Below the pieces are notes generated by a model. That model saw nothing but the letters and a program-made list of their open reading frames with translations. It had not been told where the DNA came from and did no database searches. Below, in pieces: positions 1-8,741 of a DNA stretch of 64,000 bases (the stretch's first letter is position 1; each line of letters begins with the position of its first letter). Both the position numbers and the translations under genes were made by a program. The DNA is from Paenibacillus etheri (GTDB taxonomy: Bacteria; Bacillota; Bacilli; Paenibacillales; Paenibacillaceae), in contig NZ_LCZJ02000018.1 of the NCBI RefSeq assembly GCF_001012825.1, forward strand, positions 425,122 to 489,121, read 5' to 3'.

Positions 1-284
1 TACTAGGGCAAAAGATTTTGCATGGCCGATACAGCTGGCTGGCCTCGCCGAAAACGCAACAGATTGTGATCTGTCTGTCTAATACAGAAGGCGCCATGAG
101 TCGAATTCAACAGCTGCTAGAAGATAAAAACATTACCATTCTAAGCTTTCATGCTGAAAATAATAGTCTTGCCTCCGAATTGAATTTAGAGATTATTGTA
201 AAATTTCCTGAATCGTTTAACTCTGTGAATTTATTATCACTAATACAAGAGGACACATCTGTTAAGGCAGTGGATTTTCAATAA
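1..284 (+). CDS. MgtC/SapB-family protein, C-terminal part (partial)
   Basis: The reading frame is open from the window edge to the TAA ending at 284, so this is the 3' end of a longer gene; the TTG at 18 is probably not its start. The visible part is a small alpha/beta domain resembling the ACT-like cytoplasmic tail of MgtC/SapB membrane proteins: a beta strand (IVICLSN), then a helix preceded by TEGAM and carrying SRIQQLLEDKNI, then strands ILSFHAE and LNLEIIVKF. MgtC proteins are about 220-240 residues, with the hydrophobic part first. No membrane segment lies inside the window, so the family call rests on the tail alone; another ACT-domain protein is possible. Confidence 0.5.
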   Translation, partial: LGQKILHGRYSWLASPKTQQIVICLSNTEGAMSRIQQLLEDKNITILSFHAENNSLASELNLEIIVKFPESFNSVNLLSLIQEDTSVKAVDFQ

Positions 285-580
285 CGGTTTAAGACACTCC
301 GTATCAAAGGTTGGTTGCTATAAATAACTTACTTTTGATGCGGGGGCAATCTCCATTTCGCTATCAATCTGCGCATGATTCTACCCTTTTTACAATACTC
401 AGGAGTCACAAGCCTTCTAATTCGACAGGTTATTCCATACCTCTTGTTGCTCTACTATATTCCCCTCTAAATCAGAATCTTTCCATTTATAGTTTTAGCT
501 AGGCCTATAACGAGATAAGTTTGGATTTTAAGTGTTAGGTTCATGTTATGTATTCAAGGAGTTTGTTATAAAAATCACAT
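285..580. other. intergenic gap with possible gene debris
   Basis: No convincing gene. A plus-strand frame at 311-502 lacks a ribosome binding site and family features. On the minus strand, 494-417 is a 25-codon open stretch ending in a stop that reads like protein (contains DLEGNIVEQQ and WNNLSN); it may be the tail of a lost gene, but it is too short to name. Confidence 0.3.
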
Positions 581-594
581 ATTAAACGCTTTCA
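581..594. promoter_or_regulatory. cre-like catabolite repression site
   Basis: Read on the minus strand, TGAAAGCGTTTAAT matches the Bacillus cre consensus TGNAANCGNWNNCA except for the last two bases. It lies about 33 bp upstream of the -35 box of the ROK/glycan cluster, a plausible place for CcpA control of a sugar operon. Inference from sequence only. Confidence 0.35.
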
Positions 595-614
595 TTTATT
601 TCTAAAAAATAAAT
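594..614. promoter_or_regulatory. AT-rich inverted repeat, candidate ROK operator
   Basis: Perfect inverted repeat ATTTATTT, 5-nt spacer, AAATAAAT, directly upstream of the ROK promoter. NagC/Mlc-type ROK repressors bind AT-rich sites with TTATTT...AAATAA halves, so this is a candidate autoregulatory operator. Confidence 0.4.
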
Positions 615-626
615 ATGTCATTTATA

Positions 627-655
627 TTGACATACAATCAATGAGCCTTTATTAT
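627..655 (+). promoter_or_regulatory. sigma-A promoter of the ROK/glycan cluster
   Basis: TTGACA at 627-632, a 17-bp spacer, and TATTAT at 650-655. This near-consensus pair would start transcription near 662, giving a leader of about 130 nt before the ROK start. It is the strongest promoter-like site upstream of the cluster. Confidence 0.6.
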
Positions 656-793
656 TAATCCCATCACTGGAGAAACTAAATAAAAATTTAAAACAAACAA
701 TACATTATCATAGCTTAATTTGCAATTTTTTCTTATTTTCGTTGTTTTATTAGTTTGATTAATGCACTGAAGAAAATAATTAGGAGAATGCCT

Positions 794-1951
794 GTGAAAA
801 AGCACGATCAGGATTTTATGAAGCGGCAAAATCGATTGACGGTCTTCGAAATCATTAAAAACCAACAACCGATTTCTCGCGCTTCCATCGCCAAACAAAC
901 GGGTATGAGTCCTACCACTGTAAGTCGAATTGTTGGGGAATTGACTGAGCAAGGATATCTACTCGATTCGGATCAGGTATCGTCAGGATTAGGTCGGAAA
1001 TCAACATTGATAGCTATGGTTGACGCTTCTGTGTTGTCAGTAGGGGTTGAACTGGATCGCAGTCTTATGAATGTCGGCATCGTAGATTTACAAGGTAAGC
1101 TTCTCTGCAGCAGGCAATACCCACGTATACCGGATGAGAGTGTAGACAAGACGCTAGAACGAATTAATGAAGCGATTGAACAACTGACGCAGCAGCATCT
1201 GATTGACAGAACACGTATCGTCGGTATTGGCGTTGGACTTCCCGGCATTGTGAATAACGAAGAAGGTATTGTCGTCTTCTCGGTTCAGCTTGGATGGAAG
1301 AATGTGGCCTTAGCTAAACGCCTAAAGGAACTAACGGGTTTTGAAATTGCTGTTGATAATGAGCTGAAAGTAAGAGCTCTTGCTGAACATCTTAAAGGTG
1401 CTGCAGTTGGTTCTGTCCGTACCGCACTATTGGGCTTCGGTCAAGGCGTGGGCTCGGCGATGATTCTCGAAGGAGAGATCTATCGCGGGGTGATGAACAG
1501 TGCTGGCGAAATTGGTCATACGACAGTGGATCCTAACGGAATGATGTGTGAGTGCGGTAAAGCGGGTTGCTTGCAGACTTATATTAATATCAGCTCATTG
1601 TTGTCAGAAGCCAATCGGATTCGTCCGATTCGCACGATCGAGGAGTTGTTTGAAGCTAAGGATGCAGGAGAGCATTGGGCGGTTCATTTGATCGAGCGTG
1701 CGCTCATGTATATGGCGATTACAATCAACAATGTCGTATGTATGTATAACCCGGATAGTGTGATCTTGAGTGGAGAACTCGTAGACAAATTCCCTGACAT
1801 TTATGAAGAAGTCGAGAAGCTCTATCTTTCACGCTTCACCTGGGAACCCCTTCGTGGATCTTTCTCCATTCATCGTTCGATGTTGAACGAAAATGGTGTA
1901 ATTATCGGATCGGGACTACTATCGCAAAATCGTTTTTTCGCCTTGGACTAA
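794..1951 (+). CDS. ROK-family transcriptional repressor (NagC/XylR type)
   Basis: A 385-residue sugar-responsive repressor. An N-terminal winged helix-turn-helix (about residues 27-50, ISRASIAKQTGMSPTTVSRI) is followed by a ROK actin-like sugar-binding domain with GHTTVDPNG and the zinc-type CxCxxxxC motif (CECGKAGC near residue 252). The GTG at 794 is preferred because AGGAG at 782-786 is 7 nt away; ATG 788 is too close and TTG 755 has no site. It is the first gene of a co-oriented cluster with a peptide-type importer, asparaginase, sugar kinase and fucosidase, so it probably represses that cluster. Its inducer is unknown; N-acetylglucosamine, fucose or a phosphorylated derivative are guesses from the neighbours. 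Confidence 0.85.
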   Translation: MKKHDQDFMKRQNRLTVFEIIKNQQPISRASIAKQTGMSPTTVSRIVGELTEQGYLLDSDQVSSGLGRKSTLIAMVDASVLSVGVELDRSLMNVGIVDLQGKLLCSRQYPRIPDESVDKTLERINEAIEQLTQQHLIDRTRIVGIGVGLPGIVNNEEGIVVFSVQLGWKNVALAKRLKELTGFEIAVDNELKVRALAEHLKGAAVGSVRTALLGFGQGVGSAMILEGEIYRGVMNSAGEIGHTTVDPNGMMCECGKAGCLQTYINISSLLSEANRIRPIRTIEELFEAKDAGEHWAVHLIERALMYMAITINNVVCMYNPDSVILSGELVDKFPDIYEEVEKLYLSRFTWEPLRGSFSIHRSMLNENGVIIGSGLLSQNRFFALD

Positions 1952-1979
1952 TAAAATTACATCGAGGGAGGTTGTACAT

Positions 1980-2984
1980 ATGGGGTTTACAACATTAGTA
2001 GAGGAATATCGCGGTGGCTTACTGGAAAATGTGCATTATGGTGCAGTTAGCGTAGTTGATGAAAAGGGAAATATTTTGTATAAGGCAGGTAATCCGGAGC
2101 ATATGACTTATCTTCGGTCAGCCGCTAAGCCATTCCAAGCTTTGCCGGTTATGAAACGACGTATCGACGAAGTATATGGTTTGACAAGTAAGGAAGCCTC
2201 ACTCTTCACTGCTTCACATCGAGGAGAGGCCTTCCATATTGAAGCACTTGAATCTCTTTTTCAAAAAATGGGATTAAAAGAAGAGGAACTTCATTGTTGT
2301 TCTACATACCCACTGAATGAGGAAGCCAAAGCGGAGCGCCATCGGGCAAATGAGCCCACTCGCAAAATCTTTCATAATTGCTCGGGTAAGCATGCTGGAT
2401 TAATGGGCCTTAGCAAATATATGGGTTGGGATATAGATACTTATTATAAGCCTAGCCATCCCGTGCAACAGGAGATCCTTGAGATCATGGCCTATATTGC
2501 TGAAGTACCGAAGGAATCCATTCCTCAAGGGATTGATGGCTGTGGCCTACCTATCTTCGCACTTCCACTGCACAAAATCGCTTATTCATATTTAAAGCTA
2601 GCCTGTCCTGATTTAATCGAGGATATTGAAATACGAAACGCAGCTGCTGTGACTGCAAAGCTTATGAACGATAACCCGCTGATGATTGCAGATACGAAAT
2701 TCGTCTGCTCAGAGCTTCTTAAGGATAATAATCTGACGGCCAAGGGCGGCGCTAAAGGTGTATATGGTATTGGACTCCGAAAGGAACGAATCGGTATCTC
2801 GCTAAAAGTATCCGATGGATCTGAGCAAGTTTGGCCATGTATTATCGCATCCATTCTGGAACGTTTAGGCTATAGCAATCAAGATACGATTGATCGTTTA
2901 TATGCTCTCGTACCGAACACCATTGTTAATGATGGCGGTACTATTGTAGGTGAACGCCGTGCTGTATTCCAATGGGAATTCTGA
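1980..2984 (+). CDS. asparaginase II family (Rhizobium ReAII-type, Ser-Lys) hydrolase
   Basis: A 334-residue cytoplasmic protein of the PF06089 asparaginase family, unrelated to E. coli-type asparaginases. Visible family motifs: RSAAKPFQ with the catalytic SxxK pair, ASHRGE with the second serine, and NCSGKHAG and DGCGLP, which in the Rhizobium etli enzyme supply the Cys/Lys/Cys zinc site. Ribosome site GGGAGG lies 8 nt before the ATG; the gap to the ROK repressor is 28 nt. The family reaction is L-asparagine to aspartate plus ammonia. With a fucosidase, sugar kinase and peptide importer downstream, cleavage of N-linked GlcNAc-Asn is an attractive but unproven alternative. Confidence 0.85.
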   Translation: MGFTTLVEEYRGGLLENVHYGAVSVVDEKGNILYKAGNPEHMTYLRSAAKPFQALPVMKRRIDEVYGLTSKEASLFTASHRGEAFHIEALESLFQKMGLKEEELHCCSTYPLNEEAKAERHRANEPTRKIFHNCSGKHAGLMGLSKYMGWDIDTYYKPSHPVQQEILEIMAYIAEVPKESIPQGIDGCGLPIFALPLHKIAYSYLKLACPDLIEDIEIRNAAAVTAKLMNDNPLMIADTKFVCSELLKDNNLTAKGGAKGVYGIGLRKERIGISLKVSDGSEQVWPCIIASILERLGYSNQDTIDRLYALVPNTIVNDGGTIVGERRAVFQWEF

Positions 2985-3070
2985 ATATAAGGATCGAGAA
3001 TAATCTTCAAGTCTGAATAATCGGACTGGGGGCTTTTCTAATACATCGTTTCTAAAGGGGAGTGTATAAC

Positions 3071-4675
3071 ATGAAAGCAAAAGGAAAAGTATGGTCAATG
3101 TTCATGCTGCTGCTTATTACAGTAGTCATGACTGCAGGGTGCGGCAACAAAGCGAGCAACGAGGGACAAGGCGGCAATACCGCTGGTGGAACTGAAACTA
3201 GCACCCCAACTACAAAGAATGATAAAGACATTGTAATTGCCATCAATGCTAACTTTATTACGCTGGACCCACATAACGCAAGCGATACACATTCAATTAG
3301 CGCTGCCAGAACGATGTACGAAGGTCTAATGGGTTTTGATGAGAATATGAACGTAGTTCCTGTTCTTTCCGCAAGCCATTCCATAAGTGAAGACGGGTTG
3401 GTTTACACGTTCACGTTACAAGAGAATGTTAAATTCCAAGACGGTACTGACTTTAATGCTGAAGCGGTTAAAGTAAACATCGCTCGTATTCAAGATGAGA
3501 AGAACAATCTGAGACTGCGCAAAAGCTTCGCAAAGGTAGCTAAAGTGGAGACTCCTGATGCCAAAACAGTGGTTATTACACTCAGCGAGCCATACAACGC
3601 ATTTTTAAATAAAGTAGCTATGGCACCTATTATTAGTCCGAAAGCTCTAACAGAGAACGGTGCCGATATTTCAAAAATGCCTGTAGGTACTGGCCCATTT
3701 AAGTTCAAAGAGTGGGTGCAAGGCGATCGGCTAGTTGTTGAAAAGAATACGGATTACTGGCAAAAAGACTTGCCGAAAGTGGATAGCATAACCTTTAGAC
3801 CTGTACCAGAGAACGGATCACGGATTGCGATGCTAAAAACTGGTGAGGCTGATTTCATTTATCCAATGCCAACCGAGCAAGTATCCGAGGTTGAAGGTCT
3901 TGAAGGAATTACTGTAGATACGATCGATTCAACCATTGTTCGTTATGTAACTTTGAATACGATGAAAAAACCTTTTGATGATGTAAAGGTACGTCAAGCC
4001 ATTAACTATGCAATCAACAAAGATGCTTATATCAAGGTTGTGAAATCAGGTCTTGGCGCTAAGCTTGATTCCACAATGTCTTCCAAAACACAATATTACT
4101 CCCAACAAACAGGTTATGACTATGACATCGAAAAAGCTAAACAATTGCTTGCTGAAGCAGGATATCCTGACGGATTCGAAACCGAAGTTTGGGGAGAAAA
4201 CGAATCTGAAACTATGAAGGGTATGCAATTTATTCAACAACAGCTAGCGCTTGTAGGTATCAAGGTAGAAGTGAAGTCTATGGAAGGCGGCACATTGTCC
4301 GACCAAATTAACGCTGCTAAGACGCCTGAAGAAGCAAAAATTCAAATGTGGTATGTCAGCTGGTCTCCTTCTTCCGGTGACGCAGATGGCGCTACTAGAG
4401 GTTTGTTCAGTAGTGAAATGTTCCCACCTGCTGGATCGAATACAGCTTATTACAAAAATGAAAATGTAGACAAATGGATCGCTGAGGCGAATAAAGCTGT
4501 TGATCCAGAAGCGGCTAAATCCATTTACGCAAATATTCAAAAAACAGTATGGGAAGATGCTCCGTGGGCATTCATGGGCGTTGACCAAATCATCTCTGGC
4601 AAAAGATCGTATCTGGAGGGTGTAAAAGTCTTCCCGGATGGTTCCATAAATGTCCTCAATGCAGAAGTGAAATAA
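3071..4675 (+). CDS. peptide-type ABC transporter substrate-binding lipoprotein
   Basis: A 534-residue solute-binding protein of SBP_bac_5 (OppA/DppA) type. The signal peptide ends in a lipobox (VMTAGC), followed by a Gly/Asn/Thr-rich linker and the family core (ITLDPHNASD, MYEGL, VGTGPFKFKEW). It would be anchored on the outer face of the membrane and deliver ligand to the permeases encoded next. ATG 3071 is chosen over GTG 3062 because GGGGAG at 3057-3062 is correctly spaced. An 11-bp hairpin separates it from the permease genes, which fits the usual excess of binding protein over membrane parts. The ligand is unknown; related proteins bind peptides, glutathione, nickel or oligosaccharides. 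Confidence 0.85.
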   Translation: MKAKGKVWSMFMLLLITVVMTAGCGNKASNEGQGGNTAGGTETSTPTTKNDKDIVIAINANFITLDPHNASDTHSISAARTMYEGLMGFDENMNVVPVLSASHSISEDGLVYTFTLQENVKFQDGTDFNAEAVKVNIARIQDEKNNLRLRKSFAKVAKVETPDAKTVVITLSEPYNAFLNKVAMAPIISPKALTENGADISKMPVGTGPFKFKEWVQGDRLVVEKNTDYWQKDLPKVDSITFRPVPENGSRIAMLKTGEADFIYPMPTEQVSEVEGLEGITVDTIDSTIVRYVTLNTMKKPFDDVKVRQAINYAINKDAYIKVVKSGLGAKLDSTMSSKTQYYSQQTGYDYDIEKAKQLLAEAGYPDGFETEVWGENESETMKGMQFIQQQLALVGIKVEVKSMEGGTLSDQINAAKTPEEAKIQMWYVSWSPSSGDADGATRGLFSSEMFPPAGSNTAYYKNENVDKWIAEANKAVDPEAAKSIYANIQKTVWEDAPWAFMGVDQIISGKRSYLEGVKVFPDGSINVLNAEVK

Positions 4676-4715
4676 AGAAAAACAAATGTAAGATTTAATA
4701 TCCCAAGAATTGAAC

Positions 4716-4750
4716 GAGGCCGCTTCTATAGAATGATAGGAAGCGGCCTC
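4716..4750 (+). promoter_or_regulatory. intercistronic stem-loop between SBP and permease genes
   Basis: Perfect 11-bp stem, GAGGCCGCTTC at 4716-4726 with its complement at 4740-4750 and a 13-nt loop. There is no U tract downstream, so it is more likely an mRNA stabiliser, processing site or partial attenuator than a full terminator. Such stem-loops commonly protect the binding-protein transcript in ABC operons. Confidence 0.65.
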
Positions 4751-4787
4751 ACTAAATCATTTGTCGATACTGAAGGGGGCTTATGAG

Positions 4788-5711
4788 TTGGGTAGATATG
4801 CTTTACAAAGACTCCTCGGGGTTATTCCGCTGTTGTTCATTGTATCGGTACTAGTCTTTTTGTTTATTCACTTAATTCCGGGCGATCCAGCCCGACTTAT
4901 TGCGGGTAAGGACGCCACACTTGAAGAGATTCATGGCATTCAAGAGCAACTTGGTCTCAATTTGCCCTTGTGGAAACAATACATAAACTACATGGGTGAT
5001 CTACTAAGTGGTAATCTGGGTAATTCGATCCGTTCAGGGATTCCGGTCACCGATATGTTAGAAAGCAGAATCATGCCTACTTTATGGCTAACGTTTCTAA
5101 GTATGGCTTGGGCGCTTGTTATTGGTCTTCTAATCGGTGTTATTTCAGCGGTATATCGCAATAAATGGCCTGATCACTTAGGTACATTGACAGCTATTTC
5201 GGGAATGTCTATTCCTGGATTTTGGTTAGGTTTAGTACTCATTCAAATTTTCTCGGTAGAGCTTGGCTGGTTTCCAACCGGCGGCGTAGATTCCTGGAAA
5301 TCCTATATCCTTCCTTCCATTACACTTGGAATGGGGATTATGTCGATGCTGGCTCGTTACTCACGGTCATCGATGCTAGAAACGCTACGGGAGGATTATA
5401 TCCGTACTGGACGTGCGAAAGGCTTACGCGAGTATGTTGTTATCAGCAGGCATGCGCTGCGCAATTCTCTTATTCAGGTCGTTACTGTAGCTGGACTTCA
5501 ATTTGGGTTCTTGCTTGGTGGCTCGGTAATGGTTGAAACAGTTTTCAGTATTCCTGGTCTTGGTAGACTGCTGGTAGATTCCATTCTGTTCCGGGATTAT
5601 ACAGTTATTCAAGCTTTGCTGCTGCTGTTTTCAACACAATTTATACTTATCAATTTAATTGTAGATTTATTGTATGGCGTACTCAATCCGAAAATCAGGT
5701 TTTCTCAGTAG
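4788..5711 (+). CDS. ABC transporter permease, DppB/GsiC type
   Basis: A 307-residue integral membrane protein of the BPD_transp_1 family, the first of two permeases. The N-terminal membrane segment is RLLGVIPLLFIVSVLVFLF, followed by the DppB hallmark HLIPGDPARL. The cytoplasmic EAA loop that docks the ATPase is at about residues 204-230 (EDYIRTGRAKGLREYVV). TTG 4788 is chosen because AAGGGGG at 4773-4779 is 8 nt away and the resulting length matches GsiC/DppB (about 306); the TTG at 4761 has no site. It partners the permease at 5785 and the ATPases at 6710 and 7708. Confidence 0.85.
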   Translation: MGRYALQRLLGVIPLLFIVSVLVFLFIHLIPGDPARLIAGKDATLEEIHGIQEQLGLNLPLWKQYINYMGDLLSGNLGNSIRSGIPVTDMLESRIMPTLWLTFLSMAWALVIGLLIGVISAVYRNKWPDHLGTLTAISGMSIPGFWLGLVLIQIFSVELGWFPTGGVDSWKSYILPSITLGMGIMSMLARYSRSSMLETLREDYIRTGRAKGLREYVVISRHALRNSLIQVVTVAGLQFGFLLGGSVMVETVFSIPGLGRLLVDSILFRDYTVIQALLLLFSTQFILINLIVDLLYGVLNPKIRFSQ

Positions 5712-5784
5712 TAGCTAAAATGCTACCGGGAAACAGACATACGATAGTTTTATTTAGGGTGAATTTAGGATTAGGAGGGATATC

Positions 5785-6696
5785 ATGAGCGACAATTCGG
5801 CGGTAATGGGAACTAATTCTCCTATACCCGGAGAGGTAATAGCCCCGGAGAAAACGAAAGGCCGCGCGGGTGTTTTTATTCGCAAGTTCAGTAAACAAAA
5901 GATGCCCCTATTGGCTGCATTTTTTGTCATATTGCTTTTTTTAATTGCCATTTTCGGGCCATTTCTGACCCCTTATAATCCTGATGAACCAAACTACGAT
6001 GCACTAATGCAGGGCCCATCTGGCGCTCACTGGGCCGGAACGGATGAATATGGTCGTGATATTCTAAGCCGCTTAATTGATGGTACACGGTTGACTTTGG
6101 CGGTCAGTCTTAGTTCTGTGCTCATTGCGGGTGTACTTGGAACCATTCTTGGTCTAGTCAGTGGATATTATGGCGGCTGGCTGGATCGGATTATTATGCG
6201 TGGCAGTGACGTACTGTTCTCATTCCCTGATTTACTGCTTGCCATTGGGATTGTTGCTATACTCGGGCCTGGTTTATCCAACGTCGTGATTGCAGTTGCG
6301 GTCTTCGGTACACCATCGTTCGCCCGCATTATTCGGAGCGTAACATTGTCTGCGAAGGAAACGTTGTTTGTTGAAGCTGCCCGTTCAATGGGTGCAAAGA
6401 ATCGCCGAATCATTTGGCGACATATTTTTCCTGAAACGGTCCCTAGTATCATCGTTAATCTATCCATGAAAATTGGCGGGGCAATTTTAGCCGCTGCTTC
6501 ACTGAGCTTTCTTGGAATGGGTGCGAAGCCAACGGAGCCCGACTGGGGGGCAATGTTAAGTATGGGCCGCGATTATTTAAGTATTGCTCCACATATCGTT
6601 TATTTTCCGGGTTTAGCTATATTTTTGACAGTACTTGCATTTAACCTGGTCGGGGACGGACTGCGCGATGCTCTTGATCCCAAAATGAAAAACTAA
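5785..6696 (+). CDS. ABC transporter permease, DppC/GsiD type
   Basis: A 303-residue second permease. Features are the DppC-type N-terminal cytoplasmic stretch, a first membrane segment ([20 protein letters not shown]), the family motif [16 protein letters not shown], and an EAA loop ([15 protein letters not shown]) that contacts the ATP-binding subunit. The C-terminal [14 protein letters not shown] is typical. AGGAGG before the ATG gives a clear start. It lies 73 nt after the first permease and 13 nt before the first ATPase, so it should be co-transcribed with both. Confidence 0.88.
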   Translation: MSDNSAVMGTNSPIPGEVIAPEKTKGRAGVFIRKFSKQKMPLLAAFFVILLFLIAIFGPFLTPYNPDEPNYDALMQGPSGAHWAGTDEYGRDILSRLIDGTRLTLAVSLSSVLIAGVLGTILGLVSGYYGGWLDRIIMRGSDVLFSFPDLLLAIGIVAILGPGLSNVVIAVAVFGTPSFARIIRSVTLSAKETLFVEAARSMGAKNRRIIWRHIFPETVPSIIVNLSMKIGGAILAAASLSFLGMGAKPTEPDWGAMLSMGRDYLSIAPHIVYFPGLAIFLTVLAFNLVGDGLRDALDPKMKN

Positions 6697-6709
6697 GGAG
6701 GGACAAGAC

Positions 6710-7711
6710 ATGACTCAAAATTTGCTGGAAGTACAAGGACTGAAAACGGAGTTCAAACGCGGCGATGGAAGTATAACGGCAGTTGCAGGTGTTGACTTTG
6801 TGATTAAGAAAGGTGAAGTGCTGGGTCTAGTTGGAGAATCCGGCTGTGGCAAAAGTGTTACCTCACTGTCGATTATGCGGCTCCTTAAGGATACGCCAGG
6901 CAGAATTTCCGGAGGTTCTGTTCGCTTCGAGGGAACGGATCTGACGAAGGTTTCGGACAAAGAGATGCGCCAGATACGGGGGAATGAAATGGCAATGATT
7001 TTCCAGGAACCGATGACTTCGCTTAATCCTGTGCTGAAGATTGGTTTGCAATTGATGGAGCCGATCATGTTGCATTTGGGTTATGGCCGGAAGAAGGCTC
7101 GTGAACATGCCATTCATATGTTGCGGTTAGTTGGTATACCACGTGCGGAAGAATTGGTGGATGAATATCCGCATCAGCTCTCTGGCGGTATGAGGCAGCG
7201 TGTCATGATTGCAATGGCGATGTCTTGCCACCCGAAACTGCTGATTGCAGATGAACCAACAACGGCGCTTGATGTAACGATTCAAGCTCAAATCCTTGAT
7301 CTAATGAAGCATCTGAAAGAAGAACAGGATATGGGAATGTTGCTCATTACCCATGACCTCGGTGTAGTAGCTGAACTATGCGACCGTGTAGTCGTTATGT
7401 ATGCCGGTCGTGTAGTGGAGGAAGCTTCCGTTCATGAACTATTTGCAAGACCGCAGCATCCATATACGAAGGGATTAATTCAATCCGTTCCTAAGCTGCG
7501 TCAAAATGTACGCCGCTTGGATTCCATTAAAGGAAATGTACCTGACCTTTCACAAATGCCAGCAGGTTGTAAGTTTGCGCCACGCTGCGATTTTGTCATG
7601 GAGCGTTGTCTCTCGCAGGAGCCAGAGTTACTTCCGATTGAGGGACTAGAGCGAAAGAGTCGTTGTTGGTTTACACAGCAGGAGAACACGGAAGGAGGGG
7701 AACGTTTGTGA
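6710..7711 (+). CDS. peptide-type ABC transporter ATPase, DppD type
   Basis: A 333-residue ATP-binding subunit. Walker A GESGCGKS (about residues 43-50), Q-loop [11 protein letters not shown], signature LSGGMRQR, Walker [13 protein letters not shown] and the switch histidine in THDLGVVAE are all present. The C-terminal oligopeptide-transporter extension carries the Cys-rich [10 protein letters not shown] segment seen in DppD/OppD. It powers import with the ATPase that follows, whose GTG start overlaps this stop codon by 4 nt, which implies translational coupling. Confidence 0.9.
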   Translation: MTQNLLEVQGLKTEFKRGDGSITAVAGVDFVIKKGEVLGLVGESGCGKSVTSLSIMRLLKDTPGRISGGSVRFEGTDLTKVSDKEMRQIRGNEMAMIFQEPMTSLNPVLKIGLQLMEPIMLHLGYGRKKAREHAIHMLRLVGIPRAEELVDEYPHQLSGGMRQRVMIAMAMSCHPKLLIADEPTTALDVTIQAQILDLMKHLKEEQDMGMLLITHDLGVVAELCDRVVVMYAGRVVEEASVHELFARPQHPYTKGLIQSVPKLRQNVRRLDSIKGNVPDLSQMPAGCKFAPRCDFVMERCLSQEPELLPIEGLERKSRCWFTQQENTEGGERL

Positions 7712-8700
7712 AGGAGACTCCACTAATTGAAATTAAAAGTCTGAAGAAGTTTTTTTCGGTGAAGAAGGGCTTTTTCGGAACTACTAGATATTTGCACGCA
7801 GTTGATGGGATCTCATTCGCTATACGTAAAGGAGAAACGTTCAGCCTTGTGGGTGAGAGTGGCTGTGGTAAATCTACTACGGGTAGACTAGTAACTCGCT
7901 TGCTGGAACCGAATGACGGTGAAGTGTGGTTTAAGGGTCAAAATATTAGCCATATCTCAGACAATCAAATGCGGCCTATCCGTAAAGATATGCAGATGGT
8001 GTTCCAAGACCCCTATGCTTCACTTAATCCACGGATGAAGGTGAAGGATCTTGTCGCTGAACCTCTGCTCATTCATACAAAGCTTTCGACCAAAGAGCGG
8101 GATAAACTAGCATACGAGTTACTAGAGACAGTAGGATTGAATAGTTTCCATGCTGAGCGCTACGCTTTTGAATTCAGCGGTGGACAGCGACAACGGATTG
8201 GGATCGCCCGAGCATTGTCTGTTCGTCCGAGCTTAATCGTGGCGGATGAGCCCGTGTCAGCACTGGATGTATCGATTCAGTCACAAGTGCTGAATCTGTT
8301 GCAGGATCTGCAGGAAGAGTATGGCCTGACGTATTTATTCATTTCACATGATCTAAGTGTTGTTGAGCATATTAGTGATCGAATCGGAGTTATGTATCTT
8401 GGTTCCCTCGTAGAGACGGCGGATAAAGATACCTTGTATGATCGTCCAATGCATCCATACACACAAGCGCTGCTTTCTTCTGTACCTGTACCCGATCCTA
8501 CCTTAAAGAAAGAGCGCATTATTCTGAAGGGAGATCTTCCAAGTCCGGTTGATCCACCGACGGGATGCCGTTTTCATACAAGATGTCCTTCCTGTATGGA
8601 AATCTGTAAGCAGCATGTACCGATATTCCGAGAAGTCGAACCAGGTCATGAGGTTGCGTGTCATTTATTTGATGAAGAAATGCTGAAATTAGAGCGATAA
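7708..8700 (+). CDS. peptide-type ABC transporter ATPase, DppF type
   Basis: A 330-residue second ATP-binding subunit. It has Walker [10 protein letters not shown]-loop [13 protein letters not shown] (the DppF/OppF form), signature FSGGQRQR, Walker [13 protein letters not shown], the switch histidine in SHDLSVVEH, and the Cys-rich C-terminal extension (GCRFHTRC). GTG 7708 is chosen: GGAGGGG is 8 nt upstream and the codon overlaps the previous TGA. A TTG at 7663 would force a long overlap. With the SBP and two permeases this completes a five-part importer. Confidence 0.9.
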   Translation: MKETPLIEIKSLKKFFSVKKGFFGTTRYLHAVDGISFAIRKGETFSLVGESGCGKSTTGRLVTRLLEPNDGEVWFKGQNISHISDNQMRPIRKDMQMVFQDPYASLNPRMKVKDLVAEPLLIHTKLSTKERDKLAYELLETVGLNSFHAERYAFEFSGGQRQRIGIARALSVRPSLIVADEPVSALDVSIQSQVLNLLQDLQEEYGLTYLFISHDLSVVEHISDRIGVMYLGSLVETADKDTLYDRPMHPYTQALLSSVPVPDPTLKKERIILKGDLPSPVDPPTGCRFHTRCPSCMEICKQHVPIFREVEPGHEVACHLFDEEMLKLER

Positions 8701-8741
8701 CGGAAATTGTGAGATAACTTTACGGAAAAGAAGGGACAGCG

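Noticed and set aside
311-502. 63-codon plus-strand frame in the first gap
   Set aside because: No ribosome site, no domain, and random-looking composition.
755-793. Longer N-terminus for the ROK repressor from TTG 755
   Set aside because: No ribosome site there, while GTG 794 has AGGAG at good spacing.
5222-5536. 104-codon frame inside the first permease gene
   Set aside because: Shifted-frame shadow of a clear permease with intact family motifs.
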